Assembly: GCA_021604645.1 (NCBI GenBank)
Contig: BQJJ01000002.1
Coordinates: forward strand, 248,001-312,000
Direction: 5' to 3'
Source of the DNA: Methyloligella sp.
Lineage (GTDB): Bacteria; Pseudomonadota; Alphaproteobacteria; Rhizobiales; HXMU1428-3
Length of the DNA: 64,000 bases
The position numbers were made by a program, and so were the translations under genes. Position 1 is the first letter of the stretch; every line of letters starts with the position of its first letter. The notes beneath the pieces are model-generated. The model was not told where the DNA came from and did no database searches. It was given only the letters and a program-made list of their open reading frames with translations. This document shows positions 8,491 to 17,688 of this stretch, piece after piece.

Positions 8491-10275
8491 CTACGGTAAG
8501 GAGAATACCGTTAGTTGACCACCAAGGCGAGTATATTTGTGCAGAGCGGCATAACCACCCACAGCACCAAGACCAGCATTTGGATCTGTCAGACCAGCTG
8601 CAAGACCAATACCAGCCCAACCGCCAACACCTGACAAGATAGCAACATACTGTTTACCACCATGTGTATATGTCATCACGTTACCAATGATGCCTGAAGG
8701 AGTGCGGAACTTATAAAGTTCTTTACCAGTCTTCGCATCAACAGCTTTTAGATAACCTTCAAGTGTACCGTAGAATACAACGCCACCAGCAGTTGCTAGA
8801 GCACCTGACCAAACTGAGAATTGTTCTTTGTTTGACCAAACGATCTTACCTTTTGTCGCGTCCCATGCAATGAAGTTACCCATGTGGGTATCACCCTTAG
8901 GTGGGTACATAGCAAGCGTCGCACCAACATATGGCTGACCTGGTGTATATGTTACACGGAAAGGTTCATAGTCCATGCAAACGTGGTTAGTCGGCACATA
9001 GAACAATCCGGTTTTAGGCGAGAATGCAGCTGGCTGCTGGTCTTTTGTACCAAGAGCCGCAGGGCAAATACCCTTAGAGTTTACATCTTCACCATTTTGT
9101 TCAGTTGAGTACTTAGACACAACCTGTGGACGACCAGTCTTCATATCAACGTGTGTAGCCCAGTTAACAACAGGGTCATACTTTTCAGCAACCAGTAGCT
9201 CACCAGTTACACGATCCATTGTGTAACCAAAACCATTACGGTCAAAGTGGACAAGAATCTTGCGCATTTTGCCTTTAATTTTTTGGTTAGCCAGGATCAT
9301 TTCATTGATACCATCATAATCCCACTCATCGTGTGGAGTCATTTGGTAGAACCATTTAGCCATACCTGTATCTGCATCACGAGCCATGATAGTCATTGAC
9401 CAGCGATTATCACCAGGACGTTGCTTAGGGTTCCATGTAGATGGGTTACCTGAACCGTAGTAAACTAGGTTTGTTTCAGGGTCATATGACAACCAACCCC
9501 AAGTACAACCACCACCAATTTTCCATTGGTCACCTTTCCAGGTATTCGTACCACTGTCTTTACCAACAGGTTTACCTAAGTGTGTTGTTTTCGCAGGATC
9601 AACCAGGATATCACTATCTGGGCCCATTGAATAAGCACGCCATGCGCGCGAACCGTCTTTAAGGTTATAAGCAGTAACGTGACAGCGAACACCAAATTCA
9701 CCACCAGAGATACCAACTAGAACCTTATCTTTAACAACCATTGGTGCAGATGTACCAGTTTCACCAATTTTTGGATTACCATTAGCAGTTTTCCAAAGTT
9801 GCTTACCTGTTTTTGCATCAAGCGCGACCATATTTGTGTCAGCTTGGTGAAGAATGATTTTACCATCACCATAGGCTACACCACGGTTAACCGTGTCACA
9901 GCACATCACTGGAATAACAGTTGGATCCTGTTTTGGCTCATAGCGCCAAACAATGGTTCCATCATTCAGGTTCAAGGCATAAACATTGTTTGGAAATGGT
10001 GTATGAACATACATCATATCTCCAATAACCAATGGATTACCTTCGTGACCACGAAGAACACCAGTAGAAAATGTCCAAGCCACCTTAAGTGTCCCAACAT
10101 TTGCTGCAGTGATTTCGCTAAGTTTAGAATAACGCGTATTGGCATAGTCGCCTGTTGGCATCGCCCAATTGTTCGCGTCATTTGAGAGTGCCATAAGTTT
10201 GTCATTTGCCTGCGCCACTGGTGCAGCCGAAATGGTCATGGCAACCGCTATTGCAGAAAGCAATAATTTCCTCAT
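8491..10275 (-). CDS. xoxF: XoxF, lanthanide-type PQQ methanol dehydrogenase
   Basis: 594 residues counted from ATG 10275, which has GGGAAGG just upstream and starts a clean signal peptide ([23 protein letters not shown]). The frame stays open to 10452 but that extension is not signal-like. It is an eight-bladed quinoprotein propeller with the adjacent Cys pair C125-C126 that stacks on PQQ. Putative metal/PQQ ligands are E193, N277, catalytic D319 and D321; the D319-Y-D321 spacing is the mark of XoxF, where calcium MxaF has Ala at the second Asp. It oxidises methanol to formaldehyde in the periplasm, passing electrons to XoxG. The sequence resembles the XoxF5 clade; clade assignment is inference. 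No mxaF or mxaI is present. Confidence 0.96.
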   Translation of the reverse strand: MRKLLLSAIAVAMTISAAPVAQANDKLMALSNDANNWAMPTGDYANTRYSKLSEITAANVGTLKVAWTFSTGVLRGHEGNPLVIGDMMYVHTPFPNNVYALNLNDGTIVWRYEPKQDPTVIPVMCCDTVNRGVAYGDGKIILHQADTNMVALDAKTGKQLWKTANGNPKIGETGTSAPMVVKDKVLVGISGGEFGVRCHVTAYNLKDGSRAWRAYSMGPDSDILVDPAKTTHLGKPVGKDSGTNTWKGDQWKIGGGCTWGWLSYDPETNLVYYGSGNPSTWNPKQRPGDNRWSMTIMARDADTGMAKWFYQMTPHDEWDYDGINEMILANQKIKGKMRKILVHFDRNGFGYTMDRVTGELLVAEKYDPVVNWATHVDMKTGRPQVVSKYSTEQNGEDVNSKGICPAALGTKDQQPAAFSPKTGLFYVPTNHVCMDYEPFRVTYTPGQPYVGATLAMYPPKGDTHMGNFIAWDATKGKIVWSNKEQFSVWSGALATAGGVVFYGTLEGYLKAVDAKTGKELYKFRTPSGIIGNVMTYTHGGKQYVAILSGVGGWAGIGLAAGLTDPNAGLGAVGGYAALHKYTRLGGQLTVFSLP

Positions 10276-10738
10276 ATGCGTCCCTTCCCTATTAGTTTTA
10301 GTTTTTCCCTGAAAAAGCTTCAGGTTCAACTTTTCGAACACAGTTTTATTTGTAATTTTGAGGAAATAAAAAACAGAATGAATGTGAAGTATCTTACATT
10401 TTCTCAAGTCGTCTTTATAATTTATTTTCTTGAAAAAATTGTAAGGGTACAAAACACCGTATGTAATAATTTCCTCCCAATTACAGATACAAGCTTACGC
10501 CCTTAAAAAAAGTCTGCAACCCTCAGAGAATTCTTAAATTTGAATGAGGAAATAACGGCAACAAATAATCAATTCAATATTAACCACACAAAGCCAAGAA
10601 TATTATTTAAGAACCAAAAATTTGAACTCTTTTATGAGAAAAACAAAGGCAAGAAACATCAAATCAAATAAATAGCCCCGCAAAAACAGGGCCAAATAAA
10701 ATATTAAAAAACAACAAGTTAAAAAAATAAGCCTTGTC
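10276..10738. other. AT-rich leader/promoter region upstream of xoxF
   Basis: The gap between xoxF and the small Cys-containing protein gene. It is strongly AT-rich with no supportable gene. On the minus strand TTACAA and TTATAA hexamers about 18 bases apart (around 10420-10445) could form a weak promoter for xoxF, with a leader of about 150 bases. I see no convincing riboswitch fold or operator. An open frame at 10603-10836 (minus) is low-complexity and I do not support it. Confidence 0.4.
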
Positions 10739-11107
10739 TTAAAAACAGCGAACCTCAGCTTCAGCCTGCGCACGTTTAAGAACATCAACTGCATTTTTAT
10801 ATTGTGCAGCAGTTTTGTAGAGAGCAGACTTTTCACCAGATAGTCGTCGCAAACTCAAAACAGTTTCAGCCTTCTCATAATCAGCATACGTCACAATTGA
10901 TGAGATAATATCTATACTGCAAGAACATCGTTCAAGAGCTTGCCTGGTTTGACCATTTGAGGCCATACATCCAAACACATAATCAGCAATGACAACGGTT
11001 GGATAAGGGTTTTTTTCAGCAGCTTGTAAAGCTGTATTTGATAACGTGCTGAACAGAACAAATAGCCCTAGCACAACATAATGTAACATCTTTTTCATAA
11101 AACTCAT
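10739..11107 (-). CDS. Small secreted Cys-rich protein of the xox neighbourhood, function unknown
   Basis: About 120 residues with a signal peptide (MLHYVVLGLFVLFSTLSNTALQA) and a compact mature domain: GCMASNGQTRQALERCSCSID, then a helical segment (YEKAETVLSLRRLSGEKSALYKTA), ending AEAEVRCF. Four Cys in fixed positions suggest two disulfides or metal/haem-related binding, although there is no CxxCH. The frame extends to 11161; ATG 11107 or 11098 best suits a signal peptide, neither with a strong ribosome site. It lies upstream of xoxF on the same strand, which suggests a periplasmic accessory role. The domain is not known to me by name. Confidence 0.72.
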   Translation of the reverse strand: MSFMKKMLHYVVLGLFVLFSTLSNTALQAAEKNPYPTVVIADYVFGCMASNGQTRQALERCSCSIDIISSIVTYADYEKAETVLSLRRLSGEKSALYKTAAQYKNAVDVLKRAQAEAEVRCF

Positions 11108-11228
11108 AAACCTAAAAATTCTCCCCAAAAAGCAAATGAAGCATTTAAGAAAATGAAACAATTAATAACTCAGAAAATTTCTCAAAACCTAAAAAACAAC
11201 CACCTTTAATATCTATACTATCATCAAA

Positions 11229-12128
11229 CTAATCTGACTTAGCAACACCAGTTTGACGAACACTATCAAAAGTTAGAACTTCAACCAACAAAGGCTTTTT
11301 TACATCCTTAAGTGAGGTTACAAGTTCTGTTTCTTCAGCAAGCTGGATCATTCCTGCTTTCTTTATTTTCTGGCGAATATGGTCCGGAACACCACCAACA
11401 TGTTGCGGAACAACAGACTTAATTTTACACAAGCCCCCAGGTATCCCTTTAGATAGCGTCAATTCATATTTAGTTAAAGCGTAATGAACCAGATGATGGC
11501 TACTTTCATCTCCCTTATAAGGTTCAAAGGAAATCACCTCAGCAGGATAGTCCACACCATTATACTTACAAACAGTCTTGCCAATTTTTTTGACTTTACC
11601 AATAGCATTAACAATGCGGTTTCTTAAATAATTGGCCGTGCCCTTGGCTTTAATTTTACGTGAAATATCCCAGGCATCTTTATTGAAATACAAGGTAAGA
11701 AGTGGATTGGAATCTACAAAACCAAAGGCGGGGTAAGGTCTACTATGCTTGCCTGAAAAGAAATTAAACGCGACAGATTTATTATTCTCACCTTCACCCT
11801 TAGAAACTATGAGCTCAATCGCATCTTTAAAATCATCTCCAAAAACACCTTTGCGTTCAAAATTATATTTAACAGTTTGGCCAAAATTCACATTATCCAT
11901 GTGAGACAAGCCAAACACCAAAGTCTCTGCTTCATTATAATTGTTATTCTTATTATCTGATTTAGTATCTTTTTGTTCAGCAGCATTTGCACCATGAATA
12001 AACAGTGTTTGCAAACCAACTGCAAAGCTAAATAGAAAAATGAAAGACAGGGAAAAAGCAAAAAACAAATTTAAAGGACGCTGCCTAAAAGGACGCTGCC
12101 TAAAGGAACACTGCAAGAGAAAAGACAT
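11229..12128 (-). CDS. Secreted protein of unknown function upstream of xoxF
   Basis: About 299 residues from ATG 12128 (GGGAGA 10 bases upstream); the frame extends to 12167. A long, basic N-terminal region precedes a hydrophobic signal segment (LFFAFSLSFIFLFSFAVGLQTLF) ending near GANA-AEQ. The mature part begins with a low-complexity KSDNKNNNYNE stretch, then a mixed alpha/beta domain (ETLVFGLSHMDNVNFGQTVKYNFERKG) with two Cys (TVCKYNG, GGLCKIK). The signal-peptide n-region contains a direct 15-base duplication (12073-12101) encoding RQRPF twice. It has no recognised domain. Its place with the other exported proteins of the methanol island suggests a periplasmic role. Confidence 0.7.
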   Translation of the reverse strand: MSFLLQCSFRQRPFRQRPLNLFFAFSLSFIFLFSFAVGLQTLFIHGANAAEQKDTKSDNKNNNYNEAETLVFGLSHMDNVNFGQTVKYNFERKGVFGDDFKDAIELIVSKGEGENNKSVAFNFFSGKHSRPYPAFGFVDSNPLLTLYFNKDAWDISRKIKAKGTANYLRNRIVNAIGKVKKIGKTVCKYNGVDYPAEVISFEPYKGDESSHHLVHYALTKYELTLSKGIPGGLCKIKSVVPQHVGGVPDHIRQKIKKAGMIQLAEETELVTSLKDVKKPLLVEVLTFDSVRQTGVAKSD

Positions 12129-12479
12129 ATATAAAGTATCTCCCAGGTTTATGAAATGTCGGAACAATATCTTTGATAACTATGTAACTAAATTTAACGT
12201 AACTCAAAAACCAAGCTACATTCAGCTAGATCATACCTCAAACTTCCATTTGAATATATTATAATCCGACGCTTGTTTGATAACCTCAAGCTATCAGCTT
12301 ATTAGTCAAATGAACCAAATTTTGCTCACTTTATTCTTGATAGCAGAATATTAGCACGTAAACTGAGAGAAGGATAAGAGTTTAAGAATCTTAGTTTACA
12401 ATTTCATAAAACAAATAGACCAGAGGCAAAACCAACTGGTCCAATCACACACACTTATAGTTCAGGGGAACAAACAAAT
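12129..12479. other. Divergent intergenic region upstream of the formaldehyde-oxidation genes
   Basis: 351 bases between the unknown secreted-protein gene (minus) and the glutathione-dependent dehydrogenase (plus). AT-rich and presumably holds both promoters. AGGGGAA at 12464-12470 is the ribosome-binding site of the ATG at 12480. I see no clear operator or structured RNA. Confidence 0.45.
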
Positions 12480-13607
12480 ATGGAAGTCAGAGCTGCAATC
12501 GCAACAAAAGCTGGAGCACCGCTAGAAGTCACGACCGTTAATTTGGAAGGACCTAAAGCAGGCGAAGTCCTGGTACAAATCAAAGCAACTGGCCTATGCC
12601 ACACAGATGCATTCACTTTGTCTGGAGATGACCCAGAAGGGATTTTCCCCTCTATTCTTGGTCACGAAGGAGCAGGCATCGTCGTTGACACCGGGCCAGG
12701 TGTCACAAGTCTTAAAAAGGGAGATCATGTTATCCCTCTATACACTGCAGAATGCCGCACTTGTGAATACTGCCTAAACCCAAAAACCAATCTTTGCCAA
12801 AGAGTTCGCGCAACACAAGGGCGAGGCGTAATGCCGGATGGAACATCACGTTTCTCAATCGGCGGTGAACCCATTTATCACTATATGGGGTGCTCAACAT
12901 TCTCTGAATACACAGTCCTTCCAGAAATTTCACTAGCGAAAATTCGTGAAGACGCCCCCTTCGACAGCGTTTGCTACATCGGATGCGGTGTCACAACAGG
13001 TGTTGGTGCCGCCATTTACACAGCTGATGTGGAAATTGGTTCTAGCTGCATCGTCTTCGGGCTTGGTGGTATTGGCCTCAATGTTGTCCAAGGCTGTCGT
13101 TTAGCTGGCGCAGACCGGATCATTGGCGTTGATATCAATGATTCTAAAAAAGCAATGGCCGAACGCTTCGGCATGACTGATTTTGTGAACCCAACCGAAG
13201 TCGAAGGTGACCTCGTAGCTCATCTTGTAAATATGACCAACAGAGGCGGCCTTGATGGCGGTGGCGCAGATTACACTTTTGACGCAACCGGCAATGTAGG
13301 TGTCATGCGCACAGCTCTCGAAGCCTGCCACAAAGGCTGGGGCGAAAGCATCATCATCGGTGTGGCACCGGCTGGAGCAGAAATTTCAACCCGTCCTTTC
13401 CAATTGGTTACAGGTAGAAATTGGCGCGGAACTGCCTTTGGTGGTGCTCGTGGCCGTACAGATGTACCAAAAATCGTTGATTGGTACATGGAAGGTAAAA
13501 TTGAAATTGATCCAATGATCACTCATAAAATGCCACTTGAAGACATCAACAAAGGCTTCGATCTAATGCATCATGGCGAAAGCATCAGAGGTGTTGTGCA
13601 ATATTAA
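12480..13607 (+). CDS. adhC: S-(hydroxymethyl)glutathione dehydrogenase / class III alcohol dehydrogenase
   Basis: 375 residues, the usual length. Zinc-dependent MDR enzyme that oxidises the formaldehyde-glutathione adduct to S-formylglutathione with NAD+ in the cytosol. Catalytic-zinc motifs are TGLCHTDAF and GHEGAG; the structural-zinc Cys cluster is [15 protein letters not shown]; the NAD Rossmann motif is [10 protein letters not shown]. It starts the formaldehyde-to-formate segment and is followed by the S-formylglutathione hydrolase gene. No Gfa-type glutathione-formaldehyde enzyme is in the window. Also named frmA/flhA in other organisms. Confidence 0.95.
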   Translation: MEVRAAIATKAGAPLEVTTVNLEGPKAGEVLVQIKATGLCHTDAFTLSGDDPEGIFPSILGHEGAGIVVDTGPGVTSLKKGDHVIPLYTAECRTCEYCLNPKTNLCQRVRATQGRGVMPDGTSRFSIGGEPIYHYMGCSTFSEYTVLPEISLAKIREDAPFDSVCYIGCGVTTGVGAAIYTADVEIGSSCIVFGLGGIGLNVVQGCRLAGADRIIGVDINDSKKAMAERFGMTDFVNPTEVEGDLVAHLVNMTNRGGLDGGGADYTFDATGNVGVMRTALEACHKGWGESIIIGVAPAGAEISTRPFQLVTGRNWRGTAFGGARGRTDVPKIVDWYMEGKIEIDPMITHKMPLEDINKGFDLMHHGESIRGVVQY

Positions 13608-13786
13608 AGAACATCAGGCCAGTTAAATCCGCGCCTGAGCATAGAGTTTAAATGGGAGGAAAAAGCCTCCTCCCATTTAAAATATTTCTTTAATAGAGTT
13701 TAAAAATCAAAACTCACTTCAAAGCTCAAAATTCATAAATTTTAAGATAGTTAAAAATCCTATCTCAAGGAAATGGATCATTTAAA

Positions 13787-14632
13787 ATGTCATTAACAGA
13801 ACTCTCAAGCGTCAAATCTTTCGGCGGACAACAAAAACGTTTTGAGCACCAATCACAATCATGCAATTGCACTATGACCTTCAGCATCTATCTACCAAAA
13901 GAAGCTGAAACAAACAAAGTCCCCCTCGTCTATTGGCTCTCTGGCCTTACTTGCACAGATGAAAATTTTGTAACCAAAGCCGGGGCACAAGCCTACGCAA
14001 GCAAACATGGGATAGCAATCGTCGCACCAGATACAAGCCCACGAGGAGAAGGTGTCGCAGATGACCCTGAAGAAGCTTATGATTTTGGGATAGCCGCTGG
14101 TTTTTATGTCAATGCAACCCAAGCTCCCTTTAGTACTCATTATCATATGTACGATTACATCACCAAAGAGCTGCCTACTTTGGTAAATGAAAACTTTAAT
14201 GTTGATCCAAGCCGAGCCGGTATTTTCGGCCATTCAATGGGCGGTCACGGCGCCCTGACAATCGCATTAAACAATCCTGGAATGTACAAATCAGTCTCTG
14301 CATTCGCTCCAATTTCATCACCAATTAATTGTCCATGGGGTCAAAAAGCTTTGGGTGGTTACTTAGGTGACAACCAGGAAACCTGGAAAAAACATGATGC
14401 ATGTCACATGATATCCATCGCGACCGAACGCTTACCTTTGTTAATTGACCAAGGAGATGCTGATCCATTTTTAACAGAACAACTAAAACCAGAACTGTTA
14501 TCTAAAGCAGCTGAAGCACATGCACATCCAATTAATCTTCGTATGCAGCCAGGCTATGATCATAGTTACTTTTTCATTGCAACTTTCATGGAAGATCATA
14601 TTTCTCATCATGCAAAAGCTATAAAAAGTTAA
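13787..14632 (+). CDS. fghA: S-formylglutathione hydrolase
   Basis: 281 residues, alpha/beta hydrolase of the esterase D family. The nucleophile is S150 in GHSMGGHGA; the acid is in LIDQGDADPFL and the His in QPGYDHSYFF. It hydrolyses S-formylglutathione to formate and glutathione. It lies 179 bases after the dehydrogenase on the same strand and completes the glutathione-linked formaldehyde pathway. TCAAGGAAA before ATG 13787 gives a plausible ribosome site. The oxyanion region LSGLTCTDENF is conserved. Confidence 0.95.
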   Translation: MSLTELSSVKSFGGQQKRFEHQSQSCNCTMTFSIYLPKEAETNKVPLVYWLSGLTCTDENFVTKAGAQAYASKHGIAIVAPDTSPRGEGVADDPEEAYDFGIAAGFYVNATQAPFSTHYHMYDYITKELPTLVNENFNVDPSRAGIFGHSMGGHGALTIALNNPGMYKSVSAFAPISSPINCPWGQKALGGYLGDNQETWKKHDACHMISIATERLPLLIDQGDADPFLTEQLKPELLSKAAEAHAHPINLRMQPGYDHSYFFIATFMEDHISHHAKAIKS

Positions 14633-14649
14633 TAATAATAAGAACTAAT

Positions 14650-14681
14650 GATAATGAACGTAATTATTTGCGTTCATTATC
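14650..14681 (+). terminator. Hairpin after the S-formylglutathione hydrolase gene
   Basis: GATAATGAACG at 14650-14660 pairs perfectly with CGTTCATTATC at 14671-14681. The following plus-strand sequence is A-rich rather than U-rich, so efficiency as an intrinsic terminator is uncertain. Confidence 0.5.
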
Positions 14682-14766
14682 AAATAAAAGCTGCTAATCT
14701 TATGATACAATAAAAAGAATAAGGGCAGATCGAAACACCAAACAATAGAGGGAGGTCTATTGTAGT

Positions 14767-15699
14767 ATGGATGTCAAAGATTTACGTTTAATCATAGCTC
14801 TATCAAAATACGAACATTTTGCACGAGCAGCTGACGCTTGTAATATTTCCCAGCCAGCGTTCTCAACACGCATTAGAAAATTAGAGGATGAGCTTGGCGT
14901 TCCAATCGTTGAACGTGGCCACAGATTCGGTGGCTTTACTCACGAAGGAAAAATAGTCCTTACCTGGGCAAGGCGAGTTATCGCAAATTGTGATGGCCTC
15001 ATTCAAGATATTGACACAGCCAGACACGTTCTCTCTGGAGACTTCACAATTGGGGTTGTACCAACAGCCCTTCCATACGTGTCAGTATTAATTAGTAGAT
15101 TCTGTGAAAAACACCCCCTTGTCCAACCAACAATCATTTCTTTAACCAGCAATGATATCCAACGTGGTCTTGACGATTTTAGCCTCCACGCCGCAATCAC
15201 CTATCTCGACAGCGAACCCCTAACCGGCGTTCAAGGGATCCACCTATATAATGAAAGTTACATGTTCGTTGCCTCCAAACAAATGGTCGGAGACAATTTA
15301 ACCGACATTTCATGGACTGAAGCTGCCAAATATCCGCTTTGTCTGCTAACAAAAGACATGCAAAACAGGCGCATAATAAATGGGGTATTTGACACAATAA
15401 GTGTTGACCCAACTATCAAGGTCGAAACCAATTCATTCGCTGTGATTATGGGGCATATAGCAACAGGAAAATATGCCTCAATTCTCCCTCTCCTCTATCT
15501 TTCATCATATGGCATGCTCGACGAGCTAACATATGTCCACCTAGAAGAACCTGAAATATATCAAAGCGTTGGCCTTGTTATCGCTGATAGAGATCCGGTT
15601 TTGCCTATAACCAAAGAGTTTTTAAAATCCACGGAAGAGTTTTTAAAGAAACAATCCACTCCGTCAAAATCAACTCGATTGGATCATTGCATCACTTGA
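14767..15699 (+). CDS. LysR-family regulator next to formate dehydrogenase genes (FdsR-like)
   Basis: 310 residues. N-terminal LysR helix-turn-helix (MDVKDLRLIIALSKYEHF, then ISQPAFSTRIRKLEDELG) and a C-terminal periplasmic-binding-like effector domain (~90-295). A Shine-Dalgarno (GGGAGG, 14750-14755) precedes ATG 14767. It lies directly upstream of, and in the same direction as, the NAD-dependent formate dehydrogenase genes, the position of FdsR in organisms with fds operons, so it probably responds to formate or C1 flux. That role is inferred from context. Confidence 0.85.
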   Translation: MDVKDLRLIIALSKYEHFARAADACNISQPAFSTRIRKLEDELGVPIVERGHRFGGFTHEGKIVLTWARRVIANCDGLIQDIDTARHVLSGDFTIGVVPTALPYVSVLISRFCEKHPLVQPTIISLTSNDIQRGLDDFSLHAAITYLDSEPLTGVQGIHLYNESYMFVASKQMVGDNLTDISWTEAAKYPLCLLTKDMQNRRIINGVFDTISVDPTIKVETNSFAVIMGHIATGKYASILPLLYLSSYGMLDELTYVHLEEPEIYQSVGLVIADRDPVLPITKEFLKSTEEFLKKQSTPSKSTRLDHCIT

Positions 15700-15885
15700 T
15701 CAGATGCTTGAATTGGTTCTCCATAAAAAAAAACTTTACACTAAAAATAACAATCAAACCTCAACATAGTAAATGGGACTAATCCAAAACGATGAAGAGA
15801 AAATTGACGCGAGAGCTATGTCCATTTTCACAGAAAAAACCTACTGCTCAATAATGAAAAACAGAATTCAAATTATAAAAAATTA

Positions 15886-15952
15886 GCGTAGTTGCTTCTT
15901 GCGGATGCTAAGTGGGCATCTGAAGCAAAGAGAAGACAACTAAAGCGCAACC
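15886..15952. repeat. REP-like hairpin nested in a larger palindrome
   Basis: A GGATGC/GCATC hairpin (15903-15920) with the shared loop-side GTGG and the TGAAGC tail is enclosed by a second stem, TAGTTG-C-TTCTT pairing with AGAAG-A-CAACTA. The trailing CAACTAAAGCG also occurs next to the copies after rne (59750-59811). The gap between the LysR gene and the formate dehydrogenase genes holds nothing else I can identify. Confidence 0.7.
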
Positions 15953-16005
15953 AAAAAGACCAATTAACCAATAGCTAGACCTCATTAAAGAAATTGACGA
16001 TCAGT

Positions 16006-17688
16006 ATGGAAACCACGAAAACAACAAATTCTAAACAAAGAAAAAAACCACGAAGGTTTCTAAAGGGCCGTCAAACAGAGCAAGACGCGTTAGCTAAAAT
16101 AAAAGATCTGATTGGTACAAAAATCCAAAGAGATCACCTGATAGAATATCTTCATAAAATTCAAGATACATTCGGCGGTCTTTCAGCAGCACACCTGCGT
16201 GCCTTGGCTGAAATTATGAACATCCCCCAAATCGAAGTTTACGAAGTGGCGAGCTTTTATGCTCATTTTGACATAGTAAAAGAAGGCGAAGACTACCCAG
16301 CACCAATTACCATCCGGGTTTGTAACTCCATCACCTGCGCCATGAAAGGCAGCAAAGATTTATACGAGAATTTGAAATTAGAACATGACCCAAATGAAAT
16401 CAGAATATTAGAAGCCCCTTGTCTTGGGCGCTGCGCACATGCGCCGGCATGCCATATTGGGAAAAATTCAATTGATGAAGCCACAACTGAAAAAGTGCAA
16501 TCATTTGTCAAAGCTAAAAAAATTACACCCGAAATTACAAACTACAAATCATACAAAACCTACACCTCGGAAGGTGGCTATAAACAATTAGAAAAATTCC
16601 GAGAAGGCCTCTTAGAAACAGATGGCATTATCAACACCCTTCAAGATGCTGGTTTAGCTGGACTTGGCGGCGCAGGTTTTCCATCAGGCAAAAAATGGCA
16701 ATTCGTTAGAAGCTATGAAGGCCCTCGCCTAATGACTGTAAACGGTGATGAGGGAGAGCCAGGCACATTCAAAGATCGTCATTGTATTGAAACCAATCCT
16801 CATCAATTTCTGGAAGGCATGCTGATCGCAGCCCACGCCGTCGAAGCTGAGCGCGTTTATATCTACATGAGAGATGAGTTTCCAACTTGCATCGAGATTC
16901 TAAAGAACGAAATCAAAGCACTTGAAAACAGAAGCATTATTAAAACCGGCTATGTCGACTTACGCCGAGGGGCAGGCGCTTACATATGCGGTGAAGAAAG
17001 TGCAATGATAGAATCAATCGAAGGCAAAAGAGGTTTGCCACGCCACCGCCCACCATACATCGCCGAGGTCGGCCTATTTAACCGCCCGACCCTCAACCAC
17101 AATGTTGAGACTTTATTTTGGATTCCACAAATCCTCAAAGAAGGCCCTGAATGGTTTTCCAGTCAGGGCGTAAATGGCAGCAAAGGCCCACGCTCCTGGT
17201 CCGTCTCTGGCTGGGTTAAAAACCCGGGCGTCATTGTCGCCCCGGCTGGCATATCAGTGAACGACCTCATAGAAAAAGCTGGTGGCATGCAAGAAGGACA
17301 TACCTTTAAAGCCTATTTACCTGGCGGTGCTTCAGGTGGAATTCTGCCAGCCAGACTAGGAGACCTTCCTCTAGATTTCGGCTCACTAGCTGAACAGGGA
17401 TGTTTTGTCGGCAGTCACGCCATCGTTATTCTCTCAGAACAAGACAATATGAGAGATGTTGCCGTAAATCTCCTTGAGTTTTTTGAAGAAGAAAGCTGCG
17501 GACAATGTACGCCTTGCCGCGTTGGTTGCGAAAAAGCAGTTGAACTAATGAAAACTCCTAAATGGGATGTCGAGTTATTAGAAGAACTCTCAACACTCAT
17601 GATTGACGCATCCATCTGCGGCTTAGGTCAAGCAGCCCCCAACCCAATCAAATCTATTATACGTTTTTTCCACGAGGACATCACATGA
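16006..17688 (+). CDS. NAD-dependent formate dehydrogenase, fused gamma-beta (NuoE-NuoF-like) subunit
   Basis: 560 residues from ATG 16006; a TTG at 15994 would add four residues and is less likely. Residues ~25-160 are a thioredoxin-like NuoE/FdsG domain with 2Fe-2S ligands C106, C111, C139 and C143. The rest is NuoF/FdsB: the FMN/NADH loop GLGGAGFPSGKKW, the NADH-binding GDEGEPGTFKDR, and a 4Fe-4S site ESCGQCTPCRVGC with a distal Cys in ASICGLG. It transfers electrons from the formate-oxidising subunit to NAD+. The fusion matches the two-subunit FDH1 type described in Methylobacterium rather than the separate fdsG/fdsB arrangement. Its stop overlaps the alpha-subunit start (ATGA). Confidence 0.93.
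   Translation: METTKTTNSKQRKKPRRFLKGRQTEQDALAKIKDLIGTKIQRDHLIEYLHKIQDTFGGLSAAHLRALAEIMNIPQIEVYEVASFYAHFDIVKEGEDYPAPITIRVCNSITCAMKGSKDLYENLKLEHDPNEIRILEAPCLGRCAHAPACHIGKNSIDEATTEKVQSFVKAKKITPEITNYKSYKTYTSEGGYKQLEKFREGLLETDGIINTLQDAGLAGLGGAGFPSGKKWQFVRSYEGPRLMTVNGDEGEPGTFKDRHCIETNPHQFLEGMLIAAHAVEAERVYIYMRDEFPTCIEILKNEIKALENRSIIKTGYVDLRRGAGAYICGEESAMIESIEGKRGLPRHRPPYIAEVGLFNRPTLNHNVETLFWIPQILKEGPEWFSSQGVNGSKGPRSWSVSGWVKNPGVIVAPAGISVNDLIEKAGGMQEGHTFKAYLPGGASGGILPARLGDLPLDFGSLAEQGCFVGSHAIVILSEQDNMRDVAVNLLEFFEEESCGQCTPCRVGCEKAVELMKTPKWDVELLEELSTLMIDASICGLGQAAPNPIKSIIRFFHEDIT

Noticed and set aside
10603..10836. 77-codon minus-strand frame between xoxF and the small Cys protein
   Set aside because: It overlaps the 3' end of the supported gene at 10739 in another frame, and is low-complexity Leu/Phe sequence typical of AT-rich DNA.
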